A stretch of 64,000 nt of DNA, taken from contig NC_041004.1 of the NCBI RefSeq assembly GCF_004193775.1, forward strand, positions 5,293,309-5,357,308, given 5' to 3'. Made by a program: the position numbers and the translations under genes. Of this stretch, positions 46,616 through 59,388 are shown piece by piece. Position 1 is the first letter of the stretch. Every line of letters starts with the position of its first letter. Origin of the DNA: Glycine soja (Eukaryota; Streptophyta; Magnoliopsida; Fabales; Fabaceae). The notes beneath the pieces are model-generated. The model was not told the origin of the DNA and ran no database searches. It saw nothing but the letters and a program-made list of their open reading frames with translations.

Positions 46616-49600
46616 TAGTATCCACTCATATCCATACTTTAAAAAAAAAACCTTCATAGATGAATTTATACTCGTATGAATAATAACTTTAATACCAGTA
46701 AGTAAATGCTCATGTCCATACAATTAATATGAAAATTTGATAAATAAATAATTGTTGATTAAAAATACAATTAATAGATAAATTTAAATCTATTTTTTCT
46801 CAAACATAATCGTAATCATAAAATATCACAAAACATGATCTTTTAGAATATGACACGATTTATCTTTATAAGGAACATGAACTTTTTTTATGGTGAATTA
46901 AGGAATAAGATCTATCATTTCTCTTAGCAAATAAGTATTAAGGAACATGCTGATATTTTTTTTTGAATGAATTAAGAAACATCATCTATCTTTAATTATT
47001 ATTATATGTGCATGCATGAATATGATTGAATATTAAGGTACCAATAACTACACTGTATGTGTTAAAATTTGTTGATAATTACCCATTCTCAACCCCATAC
47101 CCATTAATTAAGTAGATAATTATCCTACTTTCATGAATAATTTTCCCGGATACTTGTTAGATCTAATGCCCATTGTCATCCCTATTTGATATAAGTAATA
47201 TTGTGACTTTAATATAAACAAACAATCCATCATACTCTTACTGTAAAATTTCATATTTATGCCAACACTTAAATTTTTATTAGATAAATTATACTAAAAA
47301 AAAATAAAGCAAGAAAAAAATACTAACAAAAATTATCCTAATATGATTGATATTTACTTTTTCATTTATTAAAAATTGAATTTTTTTAGTGAAATGTCAC
47401 CATAAAGTTTTTTTAATACACCATGCAATATATTGATATAGAAAATAAATGAGAATACCTCGAAGTTCTAACAAAGTTCAAAGAATCTAATTACGATCAT
47501 TGAAAAAAAATTAAAATAAAATGGGGACAACATCAGAAAGTTATGAAGTATTTCCTTGAACAAGAAAAGGATTTAGATTTTCCCTCCCTTACCTACCTAA
47601 ATAAATGTATATATCAATTAAACTAATATTTTATAATCATCATAATAGAATGTCTACTAGTTAATTCATTTTTAATTAACAAATTCTCAAGGCGCAGAAA
47701 TAAAAAATAAAATAAAAACTAGTAGTGATTAAAAGTATCAGGTTCTGCGGGTTGAGAATTATGATCCACCCGCATGCCTAGTGTAGGGCCATATTTGGGC
47801 TGAACTAGTTAGAAGGCCCAAAACCCTTGGATCTAACTTACCCGTCTGCATCTTTGATCCAGCTTGGGGTGTGCACATTGCATCGTGATTCTAGAATATT
47901 TCTGGCAAGGAATCTTCCTCTTAACTAGTACTTTGTTTTGGAAAAAAAAAAAAAAAAACTAGTTCTTGGTTAATCCCATTCTCATATTGATGATTAAAGA
48001 GGTTATAGAAAGTTATTGAGTTTCTTAAAAAAAGTTAAAAATTAGTTAGTTAGTTAGGGATGATTAACCAAATAAACTATATAAGTAAGAGTGTCTCCGG
48101 CATTTGGTAGGGGAATTTTTTTTCCCAAATTCATAATTATTGGCATTTGGTTAATTATTAATATTTTTGAAAATATTTAGATACATTTTCTGGGAATCAA
48201 ATTATTATGTGATATTTTTACCAGTTACTTTAATTATTTATCACATTAAAAAATCAAATAAAAATAACATGGTATTTTTATTATTATAATAACAGAAAAA
48301 ATTAACTCAAAAAAAATATGATTCCACATCCCCATGGAAAAAACTTGTAGAAAATCTAGCTACAAAAATATTCTTGAGAAACTTTTTTCCCAAAAATATT
48401 ATTTTTTAAAATAGATACCCAATATAAAAAACGAAAATTCATTCTAGAATTTTCAAGAAACTAAAATTTCTTCCTTATCAAACTTCCCATCAGATCTCTC
48501 TACTTTTCATATGGATATGATATTTACCTTTCACTTCCTCTTAAAAATGAATTATTTTTTCACAAAATATATATAAATTATTTTTTTTCACACCCTTTGT
48601 TTTCTTGCTTTCCTTTTCATCCTCTTTTTCTTTTGTTTAAATAACCTTTCTCATTTCCAAAACATAAAAAAAAAAAGGTGCCCCCTATCACTTCCCCTTT
48701 GTTTATTATGACATCAATGTCATTGTCGTTACAACATGTCACACTGCCCCCTATCAACTAAACTCAAATTAAAACATAAAAAAAAAAGTGCCAAGTGAGA
48801 GGGGTCCATCTAGTGTTTTGAAATAGAGTTTGAAGACATTCCCGCTTATGCAACTGCCAACAAAGTCAATATCTGAGCACACACCGTTGCAATTTGAAAA
48901 TGCATATGATATTGGCATAGCAGTCTTTACCACGTTCAGCATATTTCTCACTGTTTCTAGCTTTCTTTCTGGATTTGTGTAGTAACATTTCCACCATTGT
49001 TGGCAAGAGCACTTGAATTGGACCTATAGGTAACACTTCCTTTCACCAACCTGACATTTAACATGGCCTCTCTAAAAATGCATCCTTTTTCTTTTTCATT
49101 TTTCACTATAGTTGCCATTTTTTTCTTCTTATAATGAATCATAAATGACAAGCTTCTTAGTCTTACATTCATGTAAATAGTGCTAAGTTACTTCAAAGCA
49201 ACTTTTAAAACACATTCAAGTTTTTTGCTAACTCTAACTTAGAATAGATAGAACCTTGAATACTGAATTACTGACGAGTAGGATTCTCCAAACATTACAT
49301 GATTTAAATTCATCTCATGATCTGCGGAAATACTTTTGCTGTTGTAACTTGTAACTCTGGCTTATCTTTTCTTTCCCAACAAATCAATATATGTTTGGCA
49401 AGAGAAAAAACTTTATTCCAATGATTAATGTGTGCAGTGATTCTATTATACCCTTGTGCAGGATATAAAGCCATCAAGTCCGTTGTTCGAAAAGATAGCA
49501 ATTGAAGCATTAACAGTTTCCTCTTGCAGAAGTTAGTCTGAGCATCCCTTTAAGCAGTCCTGGTTGGTATTCCACTTGCCTTCTTTATTGCATAGTTTAT

Positions 49601-50783
49601 GTTGTATGATTGACTTGGTTGTAGAACTTGTGTTTTCAGAAATTTGCAACATGTATATGTAGGGCTTCGTTGTGAAAGTTTCTTCCTTAATGCCTACGCC
49701 TAACCAAACTAGGATTGGAATATTAAACAAGAAGCGTAAAATGATTAAGAATGTTTGAGAAAATGAAGATTTTGAAAGAGCCTTTTATAAAGAAATAAAG
49801 TAGTAAACTATAGTTGAATGAAAATTCTAGACTTCTCAATTTATTGAATGAATTGATTTTGCCCCTCTCATTTATCTGAAGTAGTAGTAAGTACCCTATC
49901 GAATAAGTTGTTTCTGCTCTTTAATGACTAACAGACTAAGTTATCTTGTTGCTTTTACTGTAATAGTTTAAGATAGGAAATATGCAACTTGATGTGGTCA
50001 ACCACTATGGTCTATTGGTTGATACCTTTGCAGTAATTCTATTGGCTGATAAGATGCAAATACTATTTATTAGAGAATGTAAAAGTTTTTTGAGTATTCT
50101 GTTGTGTTAGTTGAGTATTTTGTTAATGTTAGTTAAAGTAGATAACTTAGGCGTGAAGCTAATTAGTTAGTTTGGCCTTGTATATAATCATCACAAACCA
50201 TACTTTGTAATTCAATTCCATCAATTCTATTCACTCTATCAGTTTATCTCGCTATTAATTTCAAATTTCAAGGCCATTTGATTTTTATCTTAGTTATTAA
50301 CATGTTCTGGTTTATGATATGATTTCTTTGTAGACTCATCCTATGATTCACATTCATGGGTCAATTATGGAGAAGAATGTTGATGTTTCTTCAGCTGACT
50401 TTTTTAATCCTTTTGTATTTGTTTGACTTTAAGTAATATCGTCATTTCTGATTTTGAAAAAATTGTTTCCTTTTTGTTAAGAAACGTTTTAGGTCTTGTG
50501 CTAGTAATAGAAACTGAACCCCGTTTAGCAAACCTAAAATTGAATGTTGCTGAGCATCAAATTGTAATTGATACCTCTCATTTCACGGTGCTTCATTTAC
50601 TTATAAAACTTAGAGAGTGTAAGAATCTGAATAGTTTAACATGTTAATTTTCTATTACTTTTCAAGATTTAAGATTCCATTCTCAATGACCATTAGAAAA
50701 TAATCTTCATCGTTACTCAGCTTAATGGACTTATTCAGTGCAGATAATCAAGTCATTATTGGACCTTCAAATCAGAATCTTTT
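46614..50783. other. intergenic DNA upstream of the PLAC8 gene
   Basis: From about 48.7 kb the base composition becomes more balanced, which may reflect promoter and 5' leader sequence of the downstream gene. A candidate acceptor (TTCAGTGCAG, ending about 50743) lies 40 bp before the start codon and would allow a non-coding first exon. No protein domain is recognised in the short frames here. Confidence 0.35.
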
Positions 50784-52460
50784 ATGAGCATATTGGCTGG
50801 TAGAATGACTCGAGATACTATTGGAGGAAGCTTGCAAGAGGGTCTGCAAGATGCAGCCTCAGTTGGAAATACAAATGGTTTCAAGATTAATGTAAATAGT
50901 GTTCTTCAAATTTCATCATCTCAAAGGGGACTTCTGAGCGATGAAAGCCATCATATAAGGAAACAAAAAATGTTGACATCTATTGCCAATATCTTTAAAC
51001 TACAGAGACTCACACTCACACCCCATGCTAATTCAGCTTCTCCATCTGCTAAACTTAGGAAGAAGACTGAGGAAAGATATGAATTCTCACATTTTGTGCC
51101 TTCATCCATCAGGGAAAACTTGAGAAAACCTTTTAATTGTTTTTTTGCCAAGAAGATTGATTGGCCATCTCTAAGGAGAAGCTGCAAACAATGGATTAAG
51201 AATCCTTTGAACATGGCCATTCTTCTATGGATAACTTGTGTTGCTGTTTCAGGAGCAATTCTCTTTCTTGTCATGACAGGAATGTTAAACAAAATCCTTA
51301 CTAAGCAGTCACAAAGGAACTCATGGTTTGAGGTCAACAATCAATTTCTCAATGCTCTATTTACTCTCATGTGTCTATACCAACATCCAAAGCGGTTCCA
51401 CCATCTTGTGCTTCTTTGTAGGTGGAAGCCAAAAGACATCATAATACTAAGAAAATTATACTGTAAGAAGGGCACTTGCAAGCCTCATGAGTGGTTCCAT
51501 ATGATGGTGGTAGTTGTGTTACTCCATGTTAATTGCTTTGCTCAGTATGCACTTTGTGGCCTTAATTGGGGTTTCAATCGATCTGAAAGACCTGTTGTTG
51601 GGGTTGGTATATGCATCTCCATTGCAATTGCTGCTCCAGCACTTGCAGGAGTTTATTGCATTGCAAGCCCTTTAGGAAAAGAATATGAAACTGAAGAAGC
51701 AGCACAGAATCATATTCCCACTAGTAACACATTTGCTTCAAGAAATGATCATAGTCTTGTTGAGTACACACCTCAATGGAGAGGGGGACTATTTGATCTT
51801 TGGGACAATCTTTCTGTGGCATGTCTCACTCTCTTTTGTAGTTTTTGTGTCTTTGGAAGGAATATGGAAAGACAAAATTTTGGTAACAAGTATGTTCACA
51901 TTGCAACTTTCCTCCTCTTCTGTGTGGCTCCCTTTTGGATCTTCAACATGGCTACCATCAATATTGATGATGAACCAGTGAGATTAGTTCTGGGGTTATT
52001 GGGTATATTTCTTTGTGTGTTTGGTTTACTCTATGGTGGCTATTGGAGGATTCAAATGAGGGAAAGATTTAACTTGCCACCAAATAAACTTTGTTGTGGA
52101 AAGCCAGCAGTGACAGATTGCATACAGTGGCTATTTTGTTGCTGGTGTTCCCTTGCACAAGAAGTAAGAACTGCAGAATCCTATGACATAGTTGAAGACA
52201 AATTTTTCTGCAAAAAACAGACTCAAAGTTGTGTTCAGCTTGCACTGAACTCATTGCCTCCTGAAGATAAAGCTCCTCAAGTTACATCAATGTCCACTTC
52301 TTCATTTTGGAGCAGTCATAGTTTCAACAAGATCTGGTCTGAAGAGTCAAAAGATCATTCAAGTCTCTCAGAAATTGAGTTTTCAAGAGAAAGAAAACAA
52401 AATGTTATGGAAGTGCCTATTCCTCTAACAATTCAAATTGATGATAATGATATCAAATGA
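50784..52460 (+). CDS. PLAC8/DUF2985 multi-pass membrane protein
   Basis: A single uninterrupted frame of 558 codons. Residues 1-120 are polar and Ser-rich and look unstructured. Residues about 125-300 form the plant DUF2985 region: 'KQWIKNPLNMAILLWITCVA', 'NNQFLNALFTLMCLYQHPKR', 'LLCRWKPKD' and 'CKPHEWFHMMVVVVLLHVNC'. Membrane-spanning stretches lie near 144-166, 240-260 and 270-292. Residues 332-480 are the Cys-rich PLAC8 domain: 'WRGGLFDLWDN', 'LTLFCSFCVFGRNMER', a hydrophobic 'FLLFCVAPFWIF', and 'CIQWLFCCWCSLAQEVRT' from Cys446. PLAC8 proteins include plant regulators of organ size and metal tolerance, but members with DUF2985 have no settled function, so none is assigned. The start at 50784 is the first Met; a second at codon 8 is equally plausible. 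The tail is Ser-rich and polar. No intron is needed. Confidence 0.9.
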   Translation: MSILAGRMTRDTIGGSLQEGLQDAASVGNTNGFKINVNSVLQISSSQRGLLSDESHHIRKQKMLTSIANIFKLQRLTLTPHANSASPSAKLRKKTEERYEFSHFVPSSIRENLRKPFNCFFAKKIDWPSLRRSCKQWIKNPLNMAILLWITCVAVSGAILFLVMTGMLNKILTKQSQRNSWFEVNNQFLNALFTLMCLYQHPKRFHHLVLLCRWKPKDIIILRKLYCKKGTCKPHEWFHMMVVVVLLHVNCFAQYALCGLNWGFNRSERPVVGVGICISIAIAAPALAGVYCIASPLGKEYETEEAAQNHIPTSNTFASRNDHSLVEYTPQWRGGLFDLWDNLSVACLTLFCSFCVFGRNMERQNFGNKYVHIATFLLFCVAPFWIFNMATINIDDEPVRLVLGLLGIFLCVFGLLYGGYWRIQMRERFNLPPNKLCCGKPAVTDCIQWLFCCWCSLAQEVRTAESYDIVEDKFFCKKQTQSCVQLALNSLPPEDKAPQVTSMSTSSFWSSHSFNKIWSEESKDHSSLSEIEFSRERKQNVMEVPIPLTIQIDDNDIK

Positions 52461-53833
52461 ACATAAAGAGGAGAACTCTTGATGATATATAAGTCTTTTA
52501 GCAGTCATGTATGCATTTCGAAATATACTTTTACATTTGTAATATTTGAACATCAATTTTAGAATCAAATGGAAAGATGTTGTCTTGTGTTTGATAATTT
52601 CAAAAGATATTGTTTAAGAAAGTTTGAAATTTCCATCTTAAACATTGTGCAACTGGATATAATATCACATGTACTTGAATGCAGATTACTTGAACAAAAA
52701 CAAACGATAACTTTTAATTGTGGGATAAACATTGATGCAACTTGTTAGGGATGGTCCTTATTAGGCAACTTGTTGAATGAATCCAATTGTTCCACTTTGA
52801 ATATCTATTTGCCATTTTGACAAAAACTCTGTTCTCTTGTTAACCATTCCTAAACTAACTCCAAAGTCCAAACAGGTTGGCTAGCAAATGAATCCTTATG
52901 CAAAACGAGAAAGTGTAAGTATAAAGCATATTAACATAAGTATATGCAATTTGGAGTTGCACAAGTGGTTGGAACGAACTTGGATTTGGGTACAAAAGAA
53001 TTTCAGAATTATTTTGCAGATTTCTATTTACTTTATAGAATTACCATTTTCAAGATCATGTAGTTACCAAAGTCATCATAAATGCTCAACCACTCTGAAC
53101 TTTGATAATGATCTCCCAAAAGACCTTTCTAATCTCATTTTGCTAACCCCATTAACAATTAAAAGTTCTGCTTTTCTTTTTGTTCATTTCCGTTTTGAGG
53201 GGTATTCCAAGTTCCAAAACAATTCCAGAGTAAGATATCTATATCCACGAATTGCTTCTCTTTTAGTTCATTTCCAATTCAGGGGTGTTTCAAGCTCTAA
53301 AGTAATTCCGGTAATAGGAAGCTGTCTATATATATGCATGTGTCTATTTTTAGTTTTAACCGACCGTCATTTTCTATTAATCAGTTACACAAACCAAATA
53401 TGTACCAAAACTCAATGTGGTTGAGTTGACCACAGGTACACAACCCTGCAAAGGTTACATCCCAAGCTATTATTTTGCCCACAATTTCACATCCTTGAAC
53501 TTCACCCAAGACCTATACCATCAACATACTCTTTTCAAAACACTTTCCGTTATTGGATCAAATTCATGAAGGTTTTGGTAAATAATAACACACTTAATTT
53601 AAACAAAACTAATAAACCTCACATAAATTTCATCTTATGGAGAATTTATTGTATAGTCGGTGACCACTACTACATGTCTATAGTTCTGATCAATCTGAAC
53701 GTGACAGAGTTAATAAAACTTAATTTTGTCACATTTAGATTCATCAGGATTACAAACACACTATGGTCTTAGTCTATATAATAATTTCTCTTTGTTTTTT
53801 TTTTAGTACATTGCTAGCATTTCTCTCTTGTAG
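52461..53833. other. intergenic region between the PLAC8 and WUN1-like genes
   Basis: This holds the 3' end of the PLAC8 transcript and the downstream side of the WUN1-like gene. A plus-strand frame of 178 codons (52888-53424) matches no family I know. It includes an 84-bp imperfect tandem duplication (GTTCATTTCC at 53182 and 53266), giving two related peptide segments. I do not consider it a confirmed gene. Confidence 0.4.
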
Positions 53834-54340
53834 CTAAATGGCTAGCACAAGTCCTGGCAGGGACCGACGATATAGATCACGCGGCTGGCTTTGCCACAAT
53901 GTCATGTTGTCAAGCTTGTTTTCCCACCTTTGAGACCTCAAGTCCCGGACCACAAGCCATGTGTTGAAGTACTCTCTAAACTGCGTGATAAGGCCATTCC
54001 TCACGGTCCAAACATGCACCCAGTAGGCCTTGCCTTCCCACCCCTCGGCGATCACGCAATCGCCGATGGCGGTGACGCTCCTTGGCTCGAACCGGAACCC
54101 GTTGTTGTCGAGGGTGGTCTCTCCGGTGAGCACCCTCATCATGTGCTGGCACTGAGGGGGGCCATGGAACCACCACTCGAGGTCACTTGCTAGCATGTTT
54201 GTTGCAACCGTGTCCATTTGGCCTTGCCCTAAAAGGGCCTTGTAGAGTGCTTCCACAGTTGCCTTGTTATGCATTTCCTCTTTCTCGTGCCTCTCTGCTC
54301 CCATTTCTGAAATTTCCATGGAGCTAGATATGTGCTTCAT
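53834..54340 (-). CDS. WUN1-like wound-induced protein, NTF2-like fold
   Basis: An intronless frame of 168 codons. The body from about residue 28 ('VEALYKALLGQGQMDTVATN') resembles the WUN1 / SAG20 family of wound- and senescence-induced plant proteins, which have an NTF2/SnoaL-like alpha-beta cone fold. Other landmarks are 'LEWWFHGPPQCQHMMRVLTG', 'SVTAIGDCVIAEGWEG', 'YWVHVWTVRNGLITQFREYF' and the closing 'WQSQPRDLYRRSLPGLVLAI'. Length and ends fit the family. Expression after wounding is known for relatives, but their biochemical role is not established. The gene has higher GC content than anything near it. A second Met at codon 8 or 13 could also serve as the start. Confidence 0.9.
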   Translation of the reverse strand: MKHISSSMEISEMGAERHEKEEMHNKATVEALYKALLGQGQMDTVATNMLASDLEWWFHGPPQCQHMMRVLTGETTLDNNGFRFEPRSVTAIGDCVIAEGWEGKAYWVHVWTVRNGLITQFREYFNTWLVVRDLRSQRWENKLDNMTLWQSQPRDLYRRSLPGLVLAI

Positions 54341-54415
54341 TTTGATATGGGAAGTTTAATTTGAGAGTAGCTTGATTTGTTTTGTGCATGGGAATGTGGC
54401 TCTTGGATAGTCACA

Positions 54416-54423
54416 TATTTATA
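54416..54423 (-). promoter_or_regulatory. TATA box of the WUN1-like gene
   Basis: TATAAATA on the minus strand, 76 bp upstream of the start codon, followed by a plausible short leader. Confidence 0.7.
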
Positions 54424-56912
54424 GGCCTACATAGAGATATAAATGTCAAAGTATTAGCACACCTTATTATTGTTTAAGGAGACTAGGAGACACTCATATT
54501 TTTTAGACATAATTAGTTTTAATAAGGATTGACACTAATTTAATGTGACAAATCATTTAACACAAATAATAATTAAACTACGACGGTGGAGATTGATTAC
54601 TTTATAAAGTGTGGATTGGATGATACGGACTTGGTCCTAGAAAACTTGCATTTAATGCTGCACGTGTGAAGTGTCAAAAAGTCTGTCAGAACAAAATTTA
54701 CATTTAACAACAATCATAAGCTATTAAGCTGTAACGTTATTATGTGGAGATAACGATGTGGACTTGTGGATGTACGCGTACGATGGAGCCAAAGCAATAT
54801 TGGGTGTATTTCTAGAATGACTAATTTACCCTTGGGTTGGTTTGGTCTATTCTGTGGAAAAATCTTTGAATAATTTAGGTATAATCTAAAAGTGCTATGT
54901 TAAATTGATGCTTTTGGAGTGTTATTTGAAGGATCTTTTATTGTTTAATTTGTCGACCAACACTGCCAATTTCTTACCAAAGTATCCGTAGGTTAAACAA
55001 AGGACAAATAAACATGGCTTTCTCCTTATTAGAGTTACCTAAGGTTATGGTATTGTAGGCATATGAGGGACAAAACCAAAAAGATCCGTGAGGTTTGAAT
55101 GTTGTTGCTCTAGTGTTAACAAGTATCAGAATTGCTTTGAAAAGAAAACAATGCAAAACAAATGGAGAACTTAACTGATATCCCTGATTCATGATGCCAA
55201 TTTTATCGATGAAATGTATCAAGTTACTAATGTTCATAGATGATAAATATAATGAATAAACATTTTCTAATTCATATAAAAAGGTTTGCAGTATTTTAAA
55301 ATTTCAAAATAACTCTAGTTTGTAACTTCTACATACTAAAAACAATCCTAAAACCAAACGACTGACAGTGATTCCATAAATTTTGGAAAAGATTATACAC
55401 GATATTCAAATTTTGACCAAGTGATCAACTAGTGTAAGATTTTTTCAACTTAATTAATAGTTTCAATATCTAATTGGATCAAGGATTATTTTTAGTAGAA
55501 AATTTTTTGTAATAATCTCTCTCTATATATATAACTTAGATGTAGTTCTTTTGAGTGTTTTTTGTTTTATTTTCTTATCAGGATTAAAATTTTATATCAT
55601 TAACTTATGTTGATTTTTAATGTAAATTTTTATTATGCAGACTACTTTTGTAGAATTTCAATTTTAATTGAAGAACAAGATTAACATAAATTGTATCTAA
55701 ATTTTGTCCAATAATCAATTACTCAATCAATTTAATAGTTTAAGCCATAAATATACGCCAAAGAGACAAAAAAAAAAAAACAGAGCGCATAAATAGCCTC
55801 ACTAGTATTCCACGAATAAAGGACAGTATATTCGACTATTCCAGAATCGAAAAGGAAAAAAAGCGTGTTAATCATGATTAGTTTAATTAGTTTCCTTCTG
55901 TCTATGATTTGTTTTTCGGTCCATTTTTAATCCAAGCCCATGTCTTTTCTTGATCCCAATTTGTATCCATCCTAACTTTTAAATTCTTGGAACTGATACA
56001 TCAATTTTTGCCTTTTTGGACTGAATATCCAAGATATTTGATTCTAACTTTTGGGGTTCCAACCAAGCTTAGATAAATTAAATATGACAAAAGAAAATAT
56101 GTCCAATAGCAATTTGGCTTTTTTTTTTAATGTACGAAAACTTATAATGAGGAGATCATTGCCTGAGTCCAAGGACAAAATCAAGAGCATATGTCCAACC
56201 TCATTGAGCATTAACATGTAACGCATATAACTCTTGAATTTGAACCCAAATTTATGCGTTTGTTATTTTTGTAAGTTAATTAAGAGAGACTAAAAATACC
56301 TAATTTCCATTAGCTTAGTACTCAATAATATAATGTTGTATTTATACAAATTCACATAAAACCTTTACAAATATATGCATCTATGGTGTACCCCATAAGA
56401 CAACTTGAGCACAAGTCGTGGCTCTTCGACTTGAAAACCAACCAAGGTCATTGTCATTGTAATTGTGATATTGGTGGTGCTTGATTACTATCATTGGCCA
56501 AATTCCAGATTTTTCGGCTGGTCCCAATACACATTTCCAAAATTTGTCGTGTTCACGAGGGAGGATGTGCCGAGAAAGAGCAAGGGTTAGGTGAACATTG
56601 ATGTAGTGCATCCAATATATGATGATCATATAGTTTACAAATACATATTTCTAAATGATAAGTGTTTAATTAAGCAATTTTAATCAATTAGATAGCTTTA
56701 TATATGGTATTAGATAAGGAATTTTTTTTTTGTTATTATTAATTAGAAAGAAAGTTTATGATAGGAGAAGTAGAAATAGGAAGCTCAACTGAACTAGATC
56801 CCAACTTTTGGAAGAAAACTTGCCAAAAATGCACCTTGATTGAGAATGTAAGGAAACATGCGCCGAAATATTGGAGGCACCTAAAAGGGCCAATGAAGTC
56901 ACATGTTCTAGA
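54424..56912. other. intergenic DNA
   Basis: No confirmed gene. A minus-strand frame of 82 codons at 56381-56629 ('LTLALSRHILPREHDKFWKC', then 'PAEKSGIWPMIV') has composition closer to coding than its surroundings but matches no family I recognise. Confidence 0.35.
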
Positions 56913-58379
56913 AGATAACTGATGTGTATAGGTATATTTTGGGATTAAATCATATAGAAATGGTTAATTTTATTCTCTTATTTTTTTTTCTTTTTGTGTG
57001 AATAATTAAAATTTTAACTTCATTTAAGTTTTTGTGCAGAAAGTGTTCAAAGTTGCAAATTTATAATGTTTGGTGAATAATTATCGTAGAAAAATAAAGT
57101 AAAACACGAGAAAGCAAATTAAAAATTCGAAGCTGCTCACTAAGCGCCTCTTAGGCGCTCAATGGGGGATGTAGTCGCTCAATAGGCAGATCACCTTTTA
57201 GTGCCAGGAAGTATGAAAAAGTGTGATACGTGAAGGCGCGCTTAGTGCAAGTCACGTGCTAAGCGGGAGATTACCGTCATGCTCACTAAGGGCGGCTATC
57301 GTGCTTGGCGCGATGGTTGCATGAAATCCAAACTGAATTGCACCTATAAAAAGAGAAAGAGGAAAAGAAGAAAAGGGGAGACAACTTCAAAGAGAATATG
57401 CAAGAGAATACAATTCCTTATAAAAGGAAAATGCTAGAAGTAGGAGAAGCAATCATTGGGAGTCATTCCTTCTTTTCATTCCCTTTCTTACTTATTCCCT
57501 TCATTATCCATTACCCTCTTGCAATTGTAAAGCTGCTTATGACAATGAGAAACTAAAACTCTTCTTGTTGGGAGCTTAGGAGTGGAACTGCTCTTAATGT
57601 AATTACTTCTCCTATCTATTTAATATCATTCCTTTTGCATTATCCTTTTTTGTGCTTAATTTCATTGTTTACAGTTTGATCACCCATATTCATGGTAAGT
57701 TTTAGGGTGTCATTGTTAATGTAATTACTTCTCCTATCTATTTAATATTATTCCTTTTGCATTATCCTTTTTTGTGCTTAATTTCATTGTTTATAGTTTG
57801 ATCATCCATATTCATGGTAAGTTTTAGGGTGTCATTGGGAAGCGTTATTCTCTAATAGAACTAGAAAAGGATATCTAAATAATTCATATCTGGGATAGAA
57901 TGACTTTATTTAGCATGTTATACATCTCTATTCTTAATGCAATTTAACTGTTTTACCTCTTAAAAGGATTTGGGAGAGAAAATAGATAAATTAGACTCGT
58001 TTACTTGAGGGGTAGTTGGAATAATCTTAAATAGAGAAAAATCATTAACATTACATCAAGAGTAGTTCTGGTAGGCTAAGTCTCTAATATTCTCATCTTA
58101 TGAATTAACTTTTGTTTCTAATTTTGGCTTTTCTCATCTTGTCTGCCTTAATTAATTAATTAAATTTTATGTTTGTTTTTCTCTCTTGTTTATTTTAATT
58201 TAATTTTATGACAAATTATTTTATTAATCTTCACAACATTTTAAACCAATTTAACTATTGCTTAAGAATTTTTTATTTATCTACCTAAGTACAAACAAAG
58301 CTTTTGTGTACTCGACATTCGAACTTCTATTTTAACTTTACTACTTGTATAAATTGGTGTACTTACCAATTGTTCAATA
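56913..58379 (+). mobile_element. degraded LTR of the 8.2-kb family
   Basis: It shows the same plan as the LTR at 8151-9751: a U3 part with CTAAGC and GGCGC words (57130-57310), a TATA-like CTATAAAAAG (about 57345), a leader, and the closing segment ACTCGACATTCGAACTTC ... TTTACTACTTGTA. The left end is probably AGATAACTG (TG mutated to AG) and the right end TTCAATA, flanked by CTAGA (56908-56912) and TTAGA (58380-58384), a duplication with one mismatch. The boundaries are less certain than for the other two copies. No internal region is seen, so it is a solo LTR. Confidence 0.65.
57594..57837 (+). repeat. 122-bp tandem duplication
   Basis: The block starting TTAATGTAATTACTTCTCC at 57594 repeats at 57716 with only a few C/T and similar differences. 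It lies inside the degraded LTR. Confidence 0.9.
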
Positions 58380-58384
58380 TTAGA

Positions 58385-59388
58385 CTTCTAGTGGTGCAAG
58401 TAATCTGTTTGTTTACTGTGATGGCCTAATAGGTAATCCCTAGACTTGATATACTTCAAATGTAATTTTTTTTTATATCAAATGTAAATTTTTAAGGGTT
58501 AGGTCTTTCAATTCTATCTCTTTTCATCCAATTTCATTTCAATTATAAATAATAGAAATTTTAGAAGTGATAAATTTCTTAAAAGACTTATGTAATAGTT
58601 TAAATGTTAAACATATTTAATTCATAATATAAAAGTGATAAAAAAAACATTTGAGTAAAAAAATTTACACTAAATAAAATAAATCAAATGTAATTCTCTC
58701 TTAAAAAATATATAAATTACACCTTTTTTTCTTTTCTAACTTTAAATTTTTTTAATTCTTCCTTTGATAAAAAATTGAATGGGTTACATTTTAGTTTATG
58801 CTTAATATAAACCTTTAAACCATGATGAATAATTATGAACAAACATTTCAAATATAATTTTTTCTTTCACTACAATATATGAATTTGACAACTTTGAAAA
58901 TGAAATAATTTTTTGAACACTCTTCTTATTGATTTTAGAGTATCGCCCAACTTCTATCTTTGAAATTATAAAGTCTTAAAGTTAATTCTCCTAATGTATG
59001 CACTATTTACAAATGTTTTTCCTCTTTTTTTGACACTACAAAAAGACTCTTATTTTTGTGATCTAGTTACACTTGCACCTCTCTATCATTAACGGTGCTA
59101 ACTCTGTTTATTTTTGAAATCACATGGTAGCTATGTGATTTTTATTAAAATTTTAATTTTAAAATTATTCATGTCTCCTTTCTTCATTTAAAACTCCTAT
59201 CATTGGCACATCATTGTTGAATCTTTACAAGCCTGTGTTGTTATTAAGTGCAATGAAGTATGTGCTAGTTTATTTTTGTGAGTTAATATTCATGGTGTTG
59301 ATTTTCTTTTTTGTTTTTTTGATAATGTTCAACTATTATGTTGTATTTCTTTTACATTCCGACGAGTGACAGGAAAGAAGGGTAACAA
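58385..59388. other. AT-rich intergenic DNA
   Basis: No gene is seen. The sequence leads into the short minisatellite that the next LTR interrupts. Confidence 0.4.

Noticed and set aside
50951..51340. 129-codon minus-strand frame
   Set aside because: Antisense shadow of the PLAC8 gene.
53891..54193. 100-codon plus-strand frame
   Set aside because: Antisense shadow of the GC-rich WUN1-like gene.
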